From Desulfobacula sp. (GTDB lineage: Bacteria > Desulfobacterota > Desulfobacteria > Desulfobacterales > Desulfobacteraceae), in assembly GCA_011390085.1 (NCBI GenBank), contig JAABTB010000014.1:1-15463 (forward strand): a stretch of 15,463 nucleotides of DNA, in the 5' to 3' direction. Of the stretch, positions 14,216 to 15,463 are shown one piece after another (the stretch's first letter is position 1; each line of letters opens with the position of its first letter). Under the pieces are notes generated by a model, which did no database searches, was not told the origin of the DNA, and saw only the letters and a list, made by a program, of their open reading frames with translations. A program made the position numbers and the translations under genes.

Positions 14216-14830
14216 ATGAATATCACCTGCCATAACTGCAATACAAAACTGAATATTCCGGATCACAAGCTGCCTAAAGACAGAGAATCGACCATTGTCT
14301 GCCCCAAATGCAGGGAAAAGATCCAAATCCCGGCAGCACCGAAATCCCATCCACCTGCGGAAGTGAAAAAGAGCTCATTCTATCAGCGACCTTTTGAAGA
14401 CCGGCTGAATGCTCTAATCTGTGTTGACCGGGCGGAATTGAAGCCAAAGCTAAATTCGGTTCTGGATTTGATGGGATTGAATGCCGAAGCCGCCGTCGAT
14501 ATGCGGGGGGCATTTAATAGAATGGAATACAATGCCTATCAGATTTTGATCCTGGAGGATGATTTTGACTCGGAGAATAAGGGCGCAACGGGAATTATTG
14601 AAAGGATGAGTGCCATTGATATGTCTTTGAGACGAAAAATCTGTATTGTTTTAATCAGCCGGAAATTCAACACCAATGATAATATGGCGGCCTTGCATTC
14701 CAGTGTCAACAATATCATTCATCAGGATGACATCCATCACATGGAATCATTTTTATCCAAAGCCCTGGCAGAACATAAAAATTTATATTCCATTTACAAT
14801 GAATCTCTGAAACTGGTTGGAAAAGCATAG
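14216..14830 (+). CDS. Zinc-ribbon protein with degenerate receiver-like domain
   Basis: The 204-residue product starts with a small zinc ribbon (C5-x2-C8 and C29-x2-C32, MJ0042-like: ITCHNCNTKLNIPDHKLP). A Pro/Lys linker follows (about 38-52). The remainder (about 63-190) alternates strands and helices like a response-regulator receiver, with LNALICVDRAE, QILILEDDFDSE and ICIVLISRKF in the places of beta-1, beta-3 and beta-4. The usual acidic pair after beta-1 and the Lys-Pro after beta-5 are missing, so phosphorylation is doubtful. The start lies 5 bases after the preceding stop, with AAAGG inside that gene's end, so translation is probably coupled. Function unknown; position after two PilT ATPases suggests a regulatory or adaptor role in pilus motility (inference). 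Confidence 0.8.
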   Translation: MNITCHNCNTKLNIPDHKLPKDRESTIVCPKCREKIQIPAAPKSHPPAEVKKSSFYQRPFEDRLNALICVDRAELKPKLNSVLDLMGLNAEAAVDMRGAFNRMEYNAYQILILEDDFDSENKGATGIIERMSAIDMSLRRKICIVLISRKFNTNDNMAALHSSVNNIIHQDDIHHMESFLSKALAEHKNLYSIYNESLKLVGKA

Positions 14831-14855
14831 AACAAGGGATTGATACAGGATTTGC

Positions 14856-15463
14856 ATGTCCCCTTACTGGTATGAACCGCTGAGTTTTTCCGAGTGGTTC
14901 AAAAGAATATTCTCATTTCTAAATATTGCCTTGTTTCTGCTGACGGCAATATTTTTTATTTCCGAATTCAGATTTGACTGGTTTGAAAAACTGGTGGGGT
15001 CCTATCTGGTTTCTACCAATGAGGCTCGCCCTGAAATAGGGGCGGTCTGGGAGATCGGAAAACAAACAACCAATGCCCATGAATACCTGAAGACCATTGT
15101 CAATAAAAAAGAGGATATCCGGCAGACCGCAAATACGGCAGGTTCTTTTTCAGAGCTTGTGTCCAGTCTGTTGCCGGGAGAATGGGTGACGCTTGAAAGA
15201 CAGCAGTTTAAATCCCTGTATCTCAGCCTTGAGAAATCATCCTCTCTGAAGATTATTGATCCGGCAAGCCTGGTATGGCTCCTCAACGGCAGCAACCTTG
15301 ACAGGATATTTTGTGAAGGGGTTAAGGGCGGTATAAAAATATTTTTCATTGATCCTGAAAACAGGGTTATCAAGGAGATAGAGCTCCAAAAAGAAGATAT
15401 TATCGAAATCGAAAATGCAGATAAGCCCTTGGACGGAATTCTGACGGATATGGCCGGATTCCA
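14856..15463 (+). CDS. Membrane-anchored protein of unknown function (3' end outside window)
   Basis: A frame opens at ATG 14856, 5 bases after CAGGA, and runs without a stop to the window end, giving the first 202 residues. The start is 25 bases after the preceding gene, in the same direction, so it belongs to that operon. Residues 18-38 form one hydrophobic segment (around FLNIALFLLTAIFFISEF) preceded by basic residues, typical of a signal anchor with the rest outside the cytoplasm. The remainder is mixed and charged, with IFFIDPENRVIKEIEL near the visible end and a single Cys (153). No known domain is recognised. It is an unlikely spurious frame because of its length, codon use like its neighbours and ribosome binding site. 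Confidence 0.8.
   Translation, partial: MSPYWYEPLSFSEWFKRIFSFLNIALFLLTAIFFISEFRFDWFEKLVGSYLVSTNEARPEIGAVWEIGKQTTNAHEYLKTIVNKKEDIRQTANTAGSFSELVSSLLPGEWVTLERQQFKSLYLSLEKSSSLKIIDPASLVWLLNGSNLDRIFCEGVKGGIKIFFIDPENRVIKEIELQKEDIIEIENADKPLDGILTDMAGF

Overview
The window looks like a chromosomal segment of a dissimilatory sulfate-reducing bacterium of the Desulfobacterota, most likely Desulfobacterales (an inference from gene content, not from a taxonomic search). The strongest evidence is a dsrA-dsrB-dsrD-dsrN cluster. Supporting signs are a four-heme class III cytochrome c, a tungsten/molybdenum aldehyde oxidoreductase and moderate G+C. There is no sign of phage, insertion sequence, CRISPR array, tRNA or rRNA.

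Layout. Block 1 (1-4984, + strand) opens with the 3' end of an unrecognised gene. A leader with a good promoter follows, then dsrA, dsrB, dsrD and dsrN. DsrAB reduces sulfite with siroheme and [4Fe-4S] clusters, DsrD is its small winged-helix activator, and DsrN is the glutamine-dependent amidase thought to amidate the siroheme. A hairpin lies between dsrB and dsrD, and a strong, probably bidirectional, terminator closes the block at 5007-5045.

Block 2 (5069-10772, - strand) holds, in transcription order, an aldehyde:ferredoxin oxidoreductase, a 56-codon ThiS/MoaD-like gene, an RhlB-type DEAD-box RNA helicase, tatB, tatC and the periplasmic tetraheme cytochrome, which converges on dsrN. Separate promoter candidates precede the oxidoreductase, tatB and the cytochrome. 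The oxidoreductase promoter carries a palindrome centred on the predicted start point plus a third half-site one helical turn away.

Block 3 (11059-15463, + strand) is a compact run: yggT, divIVA, a canonical pilT, a divergent second pilT-like ATPase, a zinc-ribbon plus degenerate receiver protein, and a membrane-anchored protein cut by the window end. It joins a polar/septal scaffold to the type IV pilus retraction motor.

Most of the window is ordinary core and energy metabolism. The points most worth a second look are these: the ThiS/MoaD-like protein that lies in frame one codon after the oxidoreductase stop and ends before the expected Gly-Gly tail; the triple half-site operator at the oxidoreductase promoter; the unusual Cys spacing of the oxidoreductase; a perfect 15-bp palindrome inside the first gene; the dsrB-dsrD hairpin; and the DivIVA/double-PilT cluster. 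I did not find a clearly new system.
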